This document shows positions 50,447 through 60,052 of a stretch of 64,000 bases of DNA, piece by piece. Source of the DNA: an uncultured Bacilli bacterium (GTDB lineage: Bacteria > Bacillota_I > Bacilli_A > ML615J-28 > CAG-313); contig CAKONV010000001.1 in assembly GCA_934098295.1 (NCBI GenBank), positions 186,001 to 250,000 of the forward strand, in the 5' to 3' direction. Every line of letters begins with the position of its first letter. Within the stretch, counting starts at the first letter, position 1. The notes beneath the pieces are model-generated. The model made no database searches. It was not told the origin of the DNA and saw only the letters and a program-made list of their open reading frames with translations. Made by a program: the position numbers and the translations under genes.

Positions 50447-53400
50447 TTAAGCTAAAGTTGCCACAGCCTTTAGTTCATATTTAGCATTAGCTAAAACAAC
50501 TTTAGTTGTCGAAGCTTCACTTGGAACTAATTTTTTTGCAACAACATCAGCAGCATTAGTATCAACAAACATTGTAACAGCTGTTGTAATTTGAGCTTTA
50601 CTATCAACATTAGCAACAATTAAAACAACATCGGTATCTAGTACTTCTGTTTCTAATTTTAAGAAAGTTCCACCAGGATTAGTATCACTTTGACCACTAT
50701 TGTTCCATGTTAATTCTGTTGTTTTATATTCGTTGTCACCAGATATTTCTACACAATTAACATATCCAAAACGAACAACTTTAACTTTCATATCTTTATC
50801 CATGATTACGATAATTCCATTTTGCATAAACGGAGTTCCACCATTTTTGCTACTAGAATTTTTATAAGTTTCAAAAGCTGTTTTATAAGTTTGACCAGTC
50901 ATTACTGTTGAAACTAAATCATTAAAACGGATATTAATTCCTGAACCGGAATTCCATAATGAATTTTGTAAATTATAAGTTACATTCATTGTATTGGTAC
51001 CATCTGTTAATGTTGTAGTAATTGTACAATCACTTGTTGCTACACCATCAGTTTTGCCATCAGCTTTAGCAATTACTTGAACAGATAGTTTTGTATAATT
51101 AACAGCAACAGCACCACTTCTACCAATTACATCAACATATTTCATTAAATCTATACTTGTTTCAGCTGTAGATGTTACAATTACATTGTTTACGTAAACA
51201 TCATATGATGTTGCACCTTCAACTTGATTCCATTTTAACATTGATCCATCAGTAGAAAGAATTGGAGCTTCTAATTCATTGGAATTAGCAAGTTTAATTT
51301 GATACTTAGGGAAATCTTCAATTGATTGTTCATTTCTCCAAGATTGACCATTAGCATTAGTTGTAGCAGGAGCCCAGAAATAATGTGCTAAGATATCACG
51401 ACATTTTAAGCCGGTAAATGTTCCTAAATCATAATTTCCAGTTGTACGACCAATTAATAAAGTATCACCTTCAGCAAGTCCAGCTTCAAGAAGGGGAGCA
51501 AGTTGAGCATTATTTGATTTATAACCACAACTTGCGGCATCTACTAACTTATAATTAATATATTGTTTTGTTGTAGCAAGAACATTAATCATATGTTTTA
51601 CTGCACCATCTTTATCAAATACTACTAAGAAACCAAATGCTTCTACATCTGATGCTTTAATTGAAGAAGCATCGACAATTAAGAAGAATAATTGTTTTTC
51701 GGCATAACCTACTTCACTTGAATCATTTCTTCTTGTTGTAGTAGCGCCTTCTTGAGTACCAAAATAGTCTTTTGCTGTTGTTTCTAATACTTCATACTTT
51801 ATTCCATCACCAAAAGTAATTACTTTTTCAGGAGTACAATTATAAACAACATTATTAGAAGCAGCACTAGTTAAAGTTTCGGTATCATCACCAATTGCCT
51901 TAACAAAAATAAAGGCTTTATAAGTTAATTTTGCTAAAACACTATTACCAGCTAAATCAAATGAAGTTTCAGTTGTTTCACCAATTTTCATTTCATTACC
52001 TGTTTGTTTAGCATAAATTTCATATTTAACACTACCTACAGCTTCTTCCCAACTAATAACAGTGCCATTTAATTCAACTGTTGTGATAGCAGGAATTTGT
52101 TTTGCATCTGGCATTACATATTCTAATACTTCTGATAAAGCAGAATCTGTGTGGAAACGAATGTCACCGCTAATAGCTTTAACAGTAATTTCATAATGTT
52201 CACCTTCTAAAGAAGGTTCTAATCCTAAATCAGTCATTCTAATAGATGTAGCAGTAAGCACTTGTTTTAATTCACCATTAACATATAATTCATAATGATC
52301 AGCGCCTTCAACTTTATCCCAACTTAATACATGTTTTTCAACTTTTAGTACAGGAGTTGCTATTGGAGCTGGTTTTTCATATAGAGTTACTACATCTTTT
52401 TCATATTTGAATTGAGCAGTTTCTAAAAGAGTTGTTCCTGTTGCTTCTACTAAATCCCATGAAAGAGCTCCACCGGTGAAGTCTTTAGCAATAGTATTTT
52501 GTAAAATCATTATTTTTCCTAAATCAAGTTTACCACCTTTAGCTGCACTACCAATTAAAACATAGCCATCATCAGGAATACTTTCTTCAAGCTTTCCACC
52601 CATGATACCAACACCTTTGGTGCTTGGTTTATCACCATCAATGAAAGTAACAGTTACAGGTACAAGTTCTCCACCAATTTCCATATTACCATTTTTTAAC
52701 AAAGTCCACTTACCATCTTCTTTGATAGCCTCTACTGCATAAGTAGCATTACGAACACGAACTGGTTTCATATCTTTATCTAAAACGACAACAACACAAT
52801 ATGGAAGGAAAGGAACACCACCATTGTTAGCCCATTCTTCTTTGTGACTTTCAAGTTCACTTAAATAGAAGTCTTTAGTCATTAATTGACATTGATCAAG
52901 TGCACGTAGTTTTGCACCTTCGTTAACATCTTTTTCAAAAGCGGTAGTATCATTATATAAAACAGCATTTTGCATTTCATTAATAGAAATGACATCTTCA
53001 ACCCATTTTACAGCTTCTTTTACAGTTACTTTACGTGTAACTGTTGATTCATTATTACTTGAATCCTTTGCAGCATAAGTAATTGTATAAACACCGGCTT
53101 TTTCTACATCAAAGCCTCCATTATCTTTAACATATGCTTTAATTTCTTCAGTATCGTAATTATCACGAATATCTAACACACCATTTGAATTATTTAATAA
53201 GTCAAATTTTGTATCATATTGCAAACAACTAACTTCTGGTAATTGTGAGTTATTATCCGAATTTGTAAAAATTGGAGCAATTGAGTCAATTACACTTACT
53301 TTTCTTTCAACGGTTGTTGTTAGGCTATTTTCTAAATCAACTGCTGTATATTTTACTGTATATGTACCAATAACTTTATTGTTATAATCATTCATATCAA

Positions 53401-53629
53401 CAGTAATTTCGACCTTACCACTATCTGAAGTAGCTTTGACATTAGCTAAAAAGTCTACTTTTGTATCCTTGACATTTACAGTCATAGGTGGCAAGTATCC
53501 ATTCACTAATCCTTCAAATTTAGGGGGATTAGCTTGGTTGGTTTCACAACTTACAACTAATAGTGTAAAAAGCGTAACACTTAAAATTGTAAGTACTAAT
53601 GAATTAATTCTTGTAAATACTTTTTTCAT
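50447..53629 (-). CDS. Large modular surface lipoprotein with Ig-like, FN3-like and triplicated modules
   Basis: 1060 residues. The signal peptide ends with LVVSC (Cys28). Two HYR/DUF5011-type Ig domains follow (GTYTVKYTAVDLENS; GVYTITYAAKDSSNNES). Three fibronectin-III-like modules contain LSWDKVEGADHYELYVNG, ISWEEAVGSVKYEIYA and LKWNQVEGATSYDVYVNN. Alternating with these are three copies of an alpha/beta module I do not recognise, marked by PYCVVVVLDKDMKPVRVR, FGFLVVFDKDGAVKHMI and NGIIVIMDKDMKVKVVR. The gene is alone behind an operator-bearing promoter. AGGAGG lies 14 bases before the ATG, further than usual. A glycan- or host-binding surface protein is inferred from architecture. Confidence 0.85.
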   Translation of the reverse strand: MKKVFTRINSLVLTILSVTLFTLLVVSCETNQANPPKFEGLVNGYLPPMTVNVKDTKVDFLANVKATSDSGKVEITVDMNDYNNKVIGTYTVKYTAVDLENSLTTTVERKVSVIDSIAPIFTNSDNNSQLPEVSCLQYDTKFDLLNNSNGVLDIRDNYDTEEIKAYVKDNGGFDVEKAGVYTITYAAKDSSNNESTVTRKVTVKEAVKWVEDVISINEMQNAVLYNDTTAFEKDVNEGAKLRALDQCQLMTKDFYLSELESHKEEWANNGGVPFLPYCVVVVLDKDMKPVRVRNATYAVEAIKEDGKWTLLKNGNMEIGGELVPVTVTFIDGDKPSTKGVGIMGGKLEESIPDDGYVLIGSAAKGGKLDLGKIMILQNTIAKDFTGGALSWDLVEATGTTLLETAQFKYEKDVVTLYEKPAPIATPVLKVEKHVLSWDKVEGADHYELYVNGELKQVLTATSIRMTDLGLEPSLEGEHYEITVKAISGDIRFHTDSALSEVLEYVMPDAKQIPAITTVELNGTVISWEEAVGSVKYEIYAKQTGNEMKIGETTETSFDLAGNSVLAKLTYKAFIFVKAIGDDTETLTSAASNNVVYNCTPEKVITFGDGIKYEVLETTAKDYFGTQEGATTTRRNDSSEVGYAEKQLFFLIVDASSIKASDVEAFGFLVVFDKDGAVKHMINVLATTKQYINYKLVDAASCGYKSNNAQLAPLLEAGLAEGDTLLIGRTTGNYDLGTFTGLKCRDILAHYFWAPATTNANGQSWRNEQSIEDFPKYQIKLANSNELEAPILSTDGSMLKWNQVEGATSYDVYVNNVIVTSTAETSIDLMKYVDVIGRSGAVAVNYTKLSVQVIAKADGKTDGVATSDCTITTTLTDGTNTMNVTYNLQNSLWNSGSGINIRFNDLVSTVMTGQTYKTAFETYKNSSSKNGGTPFMQNGIIVIMDKDMKVKVVRFGYVNCVEISGDNEYKTTELTWNNSGQSDTNPGGTFLKLETEVLDTDVVLIVANVDSKAQITTAVTMFVDTNAADVVAKKLVPSEASTTKVVLANAKYELKAVATLA

Positions 53630-53666
53630 AAATAAAAATTTTTCCTCCTAATCTTTATTCTCTTAA

Positions 53667-53695
53667 ATTATATCACGATAAACTTGTATAGTCAA
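53667..53695 (-). promoter_or_regulatory. Promoter of the modular lipoprotein gene
   Basis: On the minus strand TTGACT (53690-53695) and TATAAT (53667-53672) are 17 bases apart. The -35 lies inside an operator copy. Confidence 0.88.
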
Positions 53696-53720
53696 GTTAA
53701 ATAATAAACTTGTATATACA
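53685..53720. promoter_or_regulatory. Pair of GntR/HutC-type operators at the lipoprotein promoter
   Basis: TGTATAGTCAAGTT (53685-53698) and AACTTGTATATACA (53707-53720) are inverted copies of the operator found at 48.7 and 60.8 kb, each with one base changed, 8 bases apart. The first overlaps the -35 box. The pair ends two bases from the stop of the phosphodiester glycosidase gene. Confidence 0.8.
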
Positions 53721-53721
53721 T

Positions 53722-55812
53722 TTATTGTTTTTTCCTATAAATTAGTGGTAAAATTAATGTTAAACCAATTAGTGATACCATTAATTTTTTTGTATTACTA
53801 TTTTTCTTACATCCTATTTTAGAAGCAGTATACGTGTAAGTATAAGAAGCGCTCCTAAGAATTTTTTCATCATAATATTCAATTGTTAGATTTATTATAT
53901 CGCCATTAGATATCGATAAATTAAAAATATTAGATGATGATGTTAGATTATTCCCATTGACGTTTAAAATATATTTATTTACCTTTATACCATTATCTTT
54001 TAAAGAAATTGTTAAAGTTGTACCTTTTTTATTATTTGAAAATGAGAAAACAACATCACTTGGATATAATATTTTATAGTCATATGTAAAGTTATCATCA
54101 ATAATTTTATTTTTGATAGTTATCCCATCTTCTTTATAGTAATAACTAACATTAAAATTTAAGACACCTTCGTTATTTAAATCAATCTCTGCTAGATAAC
54201 AATCATTTTCTTTAATTGCAATGTATTCTTTATCTTGATAAATAACATATAACTTTGTAATTAAATTATCTAAATCTTGACATTTAACCTTTACTTTTAT
54301 ACCATTCTTACTTTTTTCATACTCTAGTTTAAAGTCACTTGGCATTCTTAAATTAGGTTTTATTTTACTTGTTACCACATACAACAATTTATTTTTAACA
54401 AAAACTTCTTGCTTACCATTTTTTTGATAGGTTATTTTTATTGATAAATAGTGGGAACTATCAAAAGAAACGTTATTGATGATTTTATTATTTGTTTCTT
54501 CACCATCAAAATATACTTTTGCATCATAATTAGCAATTAATGAATTAATTTCATAATTAAAACTAATAGAACTATTTTCTTTATCAACACTACTTTCAAT
54601 TTGAATATCAAAATCTTCTTCCACTAATAAAACTATATCCACAACTTTTCGGTATCTTTCGGTTGGATTATTTAAATATCTAAAGTTCCCATTATCATTT
54701 ATCACTAGTTGAGTAGAGCCACCACCATCAAAATTAAAACAGGTAGTACATCCCAAACTTTTCATGATAGCGGCTTCTTCTCTTAAGGATACACCGGCTG
54801 AAGTAGTACTTCTACCATCAATTGCTGCTAAATAATATGTACCATCACTACTAAACCCTAGTGAAGTTCTAGGATGCCTAGCTTCACAAAAGCTAACATT
54901 TTGATCGCCTATTTCGCTATTATTTCTAATAAGTCCATCAAGTAACGGAACACTACCTATACCAATTAGATTTTCATATTTATTAGCTATGTCTTTTAAA
55001 TAAGGTTGAATTCTAACATATGGATTTTTTTCTAATAGATTAATAATCTCTTTTGATGTTGTCGCAACGACTGGTGAAGTAGAAGTTTCACTAATCTTTT
55101 TTTCTATCTTGCCACTAATATAAATATTGGAGACATTTAAACAAGCATCAGGATTACTAATTTCAAAAAAGCTTACTTTATCATTAGAAATATGACTACT
55201 ATTTTTATAATAAAAAGTTGTCGATTCAGATGATGGTAAAATATTTTTTCCATCCAAAATAATTTCTTTTTCAATTAACCCATCTTGATTGTAAATAGTC
55301 AAATAATAATTATCTGTTAAATCTAATTTTTTTATAACTTCGTAGTCAATGCTATTGTTATATGCTAAAGAATAATATTTAGAATGATTAGCACCATTAA
55401 TTATATTACCATTTTCCACATAGGCATTAATCGGTATAAAGGAACCATTACTTGTATAAAAATAATCAGCATTAACAGCTGCTAATACTTTTACATGGGG
55501 ATTTTTACTAGCATATTCCTTAGTTAAATCCATGACTGTTTTTCCTTTAATACCATCTTTTGAAGTACTAGCATAATTTACTAGTTTAGCATTTTTATTG
55601 GCTTTTACATAAGAAACTACTTGCGGGGCTTTTTCCCCACTTGAAGAAATGGTTGTTGCCTTTATTATTTCATAACTTGAGAAAGATGAAATACTTCCAC
55701 CATCTACTCTTGTTACATCTTCTATTGAAGGAAGGCTAGAAGCATTAATCAAAGGTGATAAAGTAAACGAAAACAAAAGAGGACATAAAAATATTAATAA
55801 TTTTTTTAACAT
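53722..55812 (-). CDS. Secreted phosphodiester glycosidase (NAGPA family) with C-terminal membrane anchor
   Basis: 696 residues. Signal peptide 1-24. The NAGPA domain (PF09992) spans about 90-395: AAVNADYF near 111, RHPRTSLGFSSDG near 312, IDGRS near 331 and FNFDGGGSTQLV near 359, all typical catalytic-core motifs. Family members hydrolyse GlcNAc-1-phosphodiesters such as GlcNAc-P-mannose. The remaining 300 residues are Ig-like beta repeats, ending in a hydrophobic helix plus RKKQ that anchors the protein. It overlaps the GH84 gene by 7 bases and is last in the GDPD operon. Confidence 0.9.
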   Translation of the reverse strand: MLKKLLIFLCPLLFSFTLSPLINASSLPSIEDVTRVDGGSISSFSSYEIIKATTISSSGEKAPQVVSYVKANKNAKLVNYASTSKDGIKGKTVMDLTKEYASKNPHVKVLAAVNADYFYTSNGSFIPINAYVENGNIINGANHSKYYSLAYNNSIDYEVIKKLDLTDNYYLTIYNQDGLIEKEIILDGKNILPSSESTTFYYKNSSHISNDKVSFFEISNPDACLNVSNIYISGKIEKKISETSTSPVVATTSKEIINLLEKNPYVRIQPYLKDIANKYENLIGIGSVPLLDGLIRNNSEIGDQNVSFCEARHPRTSLGFSSDGTYYLAAIDGRSTTSAGVSLREEAAIMKSLGCTTCFNFDGGGSTQLVINDNGNFRYLNNPTERYRKVVDIVLLVEEDFDIQIESSVDKENSSISFNYEINSLIANYDAKVYFDGEETNNKIINNVSFDSSHYLSIKITYQKNGKQEVFVKNKLLYVVTSKIKPNLRMPSDFKLEYEKSKNGIKVKVKCQDLDNLITKLYVIYQDKEYIAIKENDCYLAEIDLNNEGVLNFNVSYYYKEDGITIKNKIIDDNFTYDYKILYPSDVVFSFSNNKKGTTLTISLKDNGIKVNKYILNVNGNNLTSSSNIFNLSISNGDIINLTIEYYDEKILRSASYTYTYTASKIGCKKNSNTKKLMVSLIGLTLILPLIYRKKQ

Positions 55813-57488
55813 ATTGGTGTATTAAATCTCTTATGCTCCCAAACTCGGTACCAAGGATTTCCTCTTCTTTTAGTAATTAAAGTCTCATATTCTTCATCCG
55901 TTAAAAGATTAGTATTTTTAATCAATCTATCAATTAATGTTGAGCCATTAAAATGATTGTCTTTTAAAAATTTTAAAAGAGTTTCTCTTGTAATTTTCTC
56001 ATCCATTATTAGATTAGCAATTTTTTCTTCTTTCTTTGCTCTTTTTAACCATGGTTTTATTTCAGAAATAATATTCAAATTTAGTTTTAAAAGAGCGTTA
56101 ACAGATTTTGTAACTTTACGATAGTATGCTTTTAATTCATTTTTATTATTCAAGAGATTACTTTCAATATTATTAATGTATCCATATGATAAAACATTAG
56201 GAATATTAAAATCAATATAGTCAATTCCTTTTTCTAAAAATTCTTCGCCAACATCTGTTAAACTATTAATAAAAGAAATGTTTGAAAGATAACGAGAAGT
56301 ATTCCAAGCATAATCAGCACAACAAGAGATACCAATTTTGCTAGTTTCGTATAATTCCATGGGATTAATTAAATATCCTTCTGAAAATAAATTTAGACGT
56401 TCACAGCGATTTTCTAGTGGAGCCATAAATTGTCTTACCCCATAAGTAAAATCAGTAACTGGAAAATTCTCCCATATAAGAAGGGGATGATCAAAAGTTT
56501 TATTTGCTTGTTTAACACCTTTTTCACTAATTAATTCAGCACAAACATTGTCTCCTGTCCAAAATACTTTTATTTCCTTATCCATTTTTTCTCTTAAATC
56601 AGTTCGATAGGGAGAATCATTTAACTCGTGATATTCTGTTGGACACATAACAAAGTTTAATTTTCCTAATTTTCCTTTTAAATAATTATATATTTTATTA
56701 CAAATATAAGCATGGGCAAGACCAGGACGCACAAATTTTTCTTTATTTGCGCCTTGCATATTATAATCAATATCATCGAGTAATAGACCAAAAGACCTAA
56801 ATCCGCAATCTATTAACTGATCTAATTTTTTATATAATCGTAAATAATCATCTTCGATTGCATAGTTAAAACCAATTTCATCTTTTTCATGGTATCCTGG
56901 TGAGATAGTATAATATATTTCAATACCTTTAGAGTGAGCACTTTCTAAAAGTTCCTTAAATTCTTTTATTTTTTCCTCCGGATACAATTCATACCATTTA
57001 ATCCTATGGTATACATCTTTTTTAGGAGCATACATATAGGTATTTAATCTTTTTTCTTCCATGTAATCTAACATATCTAAGTGTTCTAAATGAGTATAAC
57101 ATCTACCATAATATCCTTCAATGATACCTCTCACCTTAAAACTTGGATAATCATCAATATGAATAATTGGTAATAAACAATTGCTTTCATCTACTAATTC
57201 ATTTAATACTTTAATGGCATATCTTAAACTTCTTAAATTATTATAAATTATTTTAATTTCTTTATTGAAATTTATATCTAAATGGTATTCATCACTATCT
57301 TTATTATCTTTTTCAACAATAATTTTATAATCAGCATTCTTGATAGTTATAAAATTGCTGTTTAATAAAGTTTTAACCATATCACAATTAGTTTCAATTT
57401 CTATTGGTAAAGTTATGTTTAAAAAACTATTTAAGGTATAAATGTTTTTAATGAAATAATATTTTTGTTTAAATTTACCTAATTGCAT
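55806..57488 (-). CDS. GH84-family beta-N-acetylglucosaminidase
   Basis: 560 residues. An N-terminal GH-associated alpha/beta domain occupies about 1-115. The GH84 barrel begins VRGIIEGYYGRCYTHLEHLDMLDYM. RLNTYMYAPKKDVYHRIKWYELYP, YYTISPGYH and GLLLDDIDY follow, the last with the catalytic Asp238-Asp239 pair. VFWTGDNVCAELIS and IWENFPVTDF complete the site. There is no signal peptide, so it acts in the cytoplasm on imported sugars. GH84 enzymes remove terminal beta-GlcNAc (O-GlcNAcase/hyaluronidase). Overlaps the DUF4127 fusion by 10 bases. Confidence 0.92.
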   Translation of the reverse strand: MQLGKFKQKYYFIKNIYTLNSFLNITLPIEIETNCDMVKTLLNSNFITIKNADYKIIVEKDNKDSDEYHLDINFNKEIKIIYNNLRSLRYAIKVLNELVDESNCLLPIIHIDDYPSFKVRGIIEGYYGRCYTHLEHLDMLDYMEEKRLNTYMYAPKKDVYHRIKWYELYPEEKIKEFKELLESAHSKGIEIYYTISPGYHEKDEIGFNYAIEDDYLRLYKKLDQLIDCGFRSFGLLLDDIDYNMQGANKEKFVRPGLAHAYICNKIYNYLKGKLGKLNFVMCPTEYHELNDSPYRTDLREKMDKEIKVFWTGDNVCAELISEKGVKQANKTFDHPLLIWENFPVTDFTYGVRQFMAPLENRCERLNLFSEGYLINPMELYETSKIGISCCADYAWNTSRYLSNISFINSLTDVGEEFLEKGIDYIDFNIPNVLSYGYINNIESNLLNNKNELKAYYRKVTKSVNALLKLNLNIISEIKPWLKRAKKEEKIANLIMDEKITRETLLKFLKDNHFNGSTLIDRLIKNTNLLTDEEYETLITKRRGNPWYRVWEHKRFNTPIC

Positions 57489-60052
57489 TGATTATTACAT
57501 CCTTCTGGACTAATTTCAACTTTTTCTGCTCCTATTTTATCATCAATAATGGAAACTTTAACAGCTTCATTAGAAGGAGAATTTATAGTTGATTGTCTTT
57601 CTTTATTGAATGGAACTTTTACTATTTTTCCTTTATACATTCTATATAGGTAGCATTCATGCCAAATTTCATTCTTAACGGTTGAAGAAGTATGTTTAGC
57701 AATTAATCCTTCGTTGCCATATTGATCAATCGAATTTACATGTTTAAATTCTGCTTTTATTACACCGTGACCTAAAGAATAAAATAAAGGACTTATATAA
57801 GAAGTTGGTTGGTCATTCGGTAAATTATATTTTTTTCTTAAGGCTACATACTTGGGAATCTTTGTTTCTTCAATTACATCAATTCTTAATTGTAAATAAT
57901 TAGGAAGTGGACTATATACTTTCATTCTAACTTTATCACCAGGAAAATAATAATTTCCTAAATCTCTTGGGTTACTAGTTCGCCAGTAATTAGCATTAAT
58001 AACATCAACATTTCCACCATCAGCAATTCTTTCATTACAAATAAAACGATAAAAAGGTCTATAACCATACTTAGGGCTAGAAGTAGTTAATTCTTCACTC
58101 GTGTCACTACTATCATACATTGTATTATAACCAAGTCCACAATCACTTTCAGTTTCAGCCATACCACCTAAATATAGATTATGATTATCCATATATCTAT
58201 TAGTACCATCTAAATTAAATCTTTTTTCATCAGGAGTAAACTCACCTAATGTTACAACGGTTTCAATGCCAAGCCAATAATCTTTACTAGATACGCTCTT
58301 ATGATACCAAGCACCTAAAAAACATTCTAATACTGTATCATTCTTAATTTCATCTTCAATAATGCCATTATAAACCTCTACATTATCAAACATACTACTA
58401 TCTACTTTTTCCTTATCAATTGTTATTACAATTCTCATTTTCTCAACCTCCACACTAAAATCTAATTCAAAAGTTCGATACCATGGGTAATAGTATTTAT
58501 TCACAGAAACATTTGAATGTTTTAAATAAATACTTTTGTTATTATCATATCCACCTATATAATCATTATTATTAATATTGTTTAACACATCTTTACTGCT
58601 TATGCTTATCAATTTATCCATATACTCTTCGGTTATTTCATTTAATTCTGTTAAAGATGAAAGGTGAGTGTAAAAATTCAAACAAGCATATTTATCACGA
58701 GATTTATCATTTATATATTTACCTATTTTATTTGTTGCAAATGTTTTATAACAAATATCTTTAACATAACAAATGGTTAAAAGTTTTAAATAAGAAACCG
58801 ATGCTTTTAAAGAAGAAATCGAAAATTTCTTTAAATAATAAAATCTTGCGAGCCCAATTGATAAACTAATGCCAATTCGATTAGCGGTTGTATTCCAACA
58901 ACTAAAAGACAAAATTTTAGATAAAGGAATCTTTTTTACCATTTCTTCTTCTAATCTTCCATTTTTACCATAGCCTACTAAATCCATAAGGATTACAAAT
59001 TTATTTTCGTTTAATAAACTATTAACTAAGTTAATTGTCTCTTGAACGTTTTTTTCATAAGTTTCCTGATTATATGTTAACATTACTACATGTAAATCTT
59101 CATCTTTGTCGACTCTTTCTACTGATAAAATTTGCATGTGTTTATTTAAACATTCATCAATTGAGCCGGTGTCATAAACATCACCAAATGAGAATTGTTT
59201 TTCACCAATAAAATGGCACTTACACTTTGCGGATGGAATATTGTAAATATCTTTTACAACATTCGCTAGTCCCATCAAAGGAAGTTCATCAATACCGATA
59301 AAGACTAATCCCCATTTTGGATCAATTATTTTATTAAAGTATGTTATTTCATTAGTTTGAATAGTAGGATAAGGATAAGAATCATCAATTCCTAACATGT
59401 AAAAAATATTACCATCTAACGCATTTTTTTCTTTTACTTTTTTTATTATGTAATCGTTAAGTAAAGCTTTACGTTTGCGATTTTTTAAATACTTTTCTTT
59501 TATTTCATCAGTTAAATTATATTTTTTGTAATCTATATAATTGCCTTGAAGGTCATATTCATAAGAAGAAAAAATAGATTTTAAATCGTCTTTTTTTTCT
59601 CTTTCTACCATGGCATACTTTCTAGTTCCTTCATAGATTATTAAATCATTACCATCATAACAACAAGTAACAGCTAACCTTGATAAACTATCAATAAGAA
59701 TAGTTTTCTTGTTACCAATAATTTTTAAATATTCATCAAATAATTGATAAGATTTATTCAAGTCATTATTATAATCTGATCTCGAATTTACTAATCCCCC
59801 TGATATAATTTGATCAATACTTATTATATAATAATCAATTTCATCATGATTTAAATTCTTAAACCAATTAAAAATGTCACTAGTAGAACCATGAGTTAAT
59901 GAATATGCATTTTTTGGCTGATTATCTAAAATAGTTCTACACATTTCAAGTTTAGGAATAGTAATTTCTAATCCACATGATTCAGCTAATAATTTTACCC
60001 TTTTATAACAAACAGGTCTATCATCTAAAGGAATGTATACAATTTTTTTCAT
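57479..60052 (-). CDS. DUF4127 protein fused to the unrecognised C-terminal domain
   Basis: 857 residues. Residues 1-535 are DUF4127 (IVYIPLDDRPVCYKRV, IISIDQIISGGLVNSR, LGIDDSYPYPTIQTNEI, LSFSCWNTTANRIGISL), matching the paralogue at 29698-31152, which ends at the equivalent of PWYRTFEL. Residues about 556-852 match the C-terminal domain of the 505-residue lipoprotein: FLGAWYHKSVSSKDYWLGIE, YRPFYRF, YYFPGDKVRMKVY, LQLRIDVIEETK, IWHECYLYR. At the junction the DNA has GGAGGT 7 bases before Met539 (ATG at 58436-58438), which could start a separate 319-residue product. No signal peptide. GGAG precedes the main start. Function unknown. Confidence 0.85.
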   Translation of the reverse strand: MKKIVYIPLDDRPVCYKRVKLLAESCGLEITIPKLEMCRTILDNQPKNAYSLTHGSTSDIFNWFKNLNHDEIDYYIISIDQIISGGLVNSRSDYNNDLNKSYQLFDEYLKIIGNKKTILIDSLSRLAVTCCYDGNDLIIYEGTRKYAMVEREKKDDLKSIFSSYEYDLQGNYIDYKKYNLTDEIKEKYLKNRKRKALLNDYIIKKVKEKNALDGNIFYMLGIDDSYPYPTIQTNEITYFNKIIDPKWGLVFIGIDELPLMGLANVVKDIYNIPSAKCKCHFIGEKQFSFGDVYDTGSIDECLNKHMQILSVERVDKDEDLHVVMLTYNQETYEKNVQETINLVNSLLNENKFVILMDLVGYGKNGRLEEEMVKKIPLSKILSFSCWNTTANRIGISLSIGLARFYYLKKFSISSLKASVSYLKLLTICYVKDICYKTFATNKIGKYINDKSRDKYACLNFYTHLSSLTELNEITEEYMDKLISISSKDVLNNINNNDYIGGYDNNKSIYLKHSNVSVNKYYYPWYRTFELDFSVEVEKMRIVITIDKEKVDSSMFDNVEVYNGIIEDEIKNDTVLECFLGAWYHKSVSSKDYWLGIETVVTLGEFTPDEKRFNLDGTNRYMDNHNLYLGGMAETESDCGLGYNTMYDSSDTSEELTTSSPKYGYRPFYRFICNERIADGGNVDVINANYWRTSNPRDLGNYYFPGDKVRMKVYSPLPNYLQLRIDVIEETKIPKYVALRKKYNLPNDQPTSYISPLFYSLGHGVIKAEFKHVNSIDQYGNEGLIAKHTSSTVKNEIWHECYLYRMYKGKIVKVPFNKERQSTINSPSNEAVKVSIIDDKIGAEKVEISPEGCNNQCN
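58436..58451 (-). promoter_or_regulatory. Internal Shine-Dalgarno and start codon in the DUF4127 fusion
   Basis: On the minus strand GGAGGT, seven bases, then ATG (58436-58438), in frame with the long gene. The spacing is ideal, and the position is exactly where the DUF4127 part ends and the second domain begins. Confidence 0.7.
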
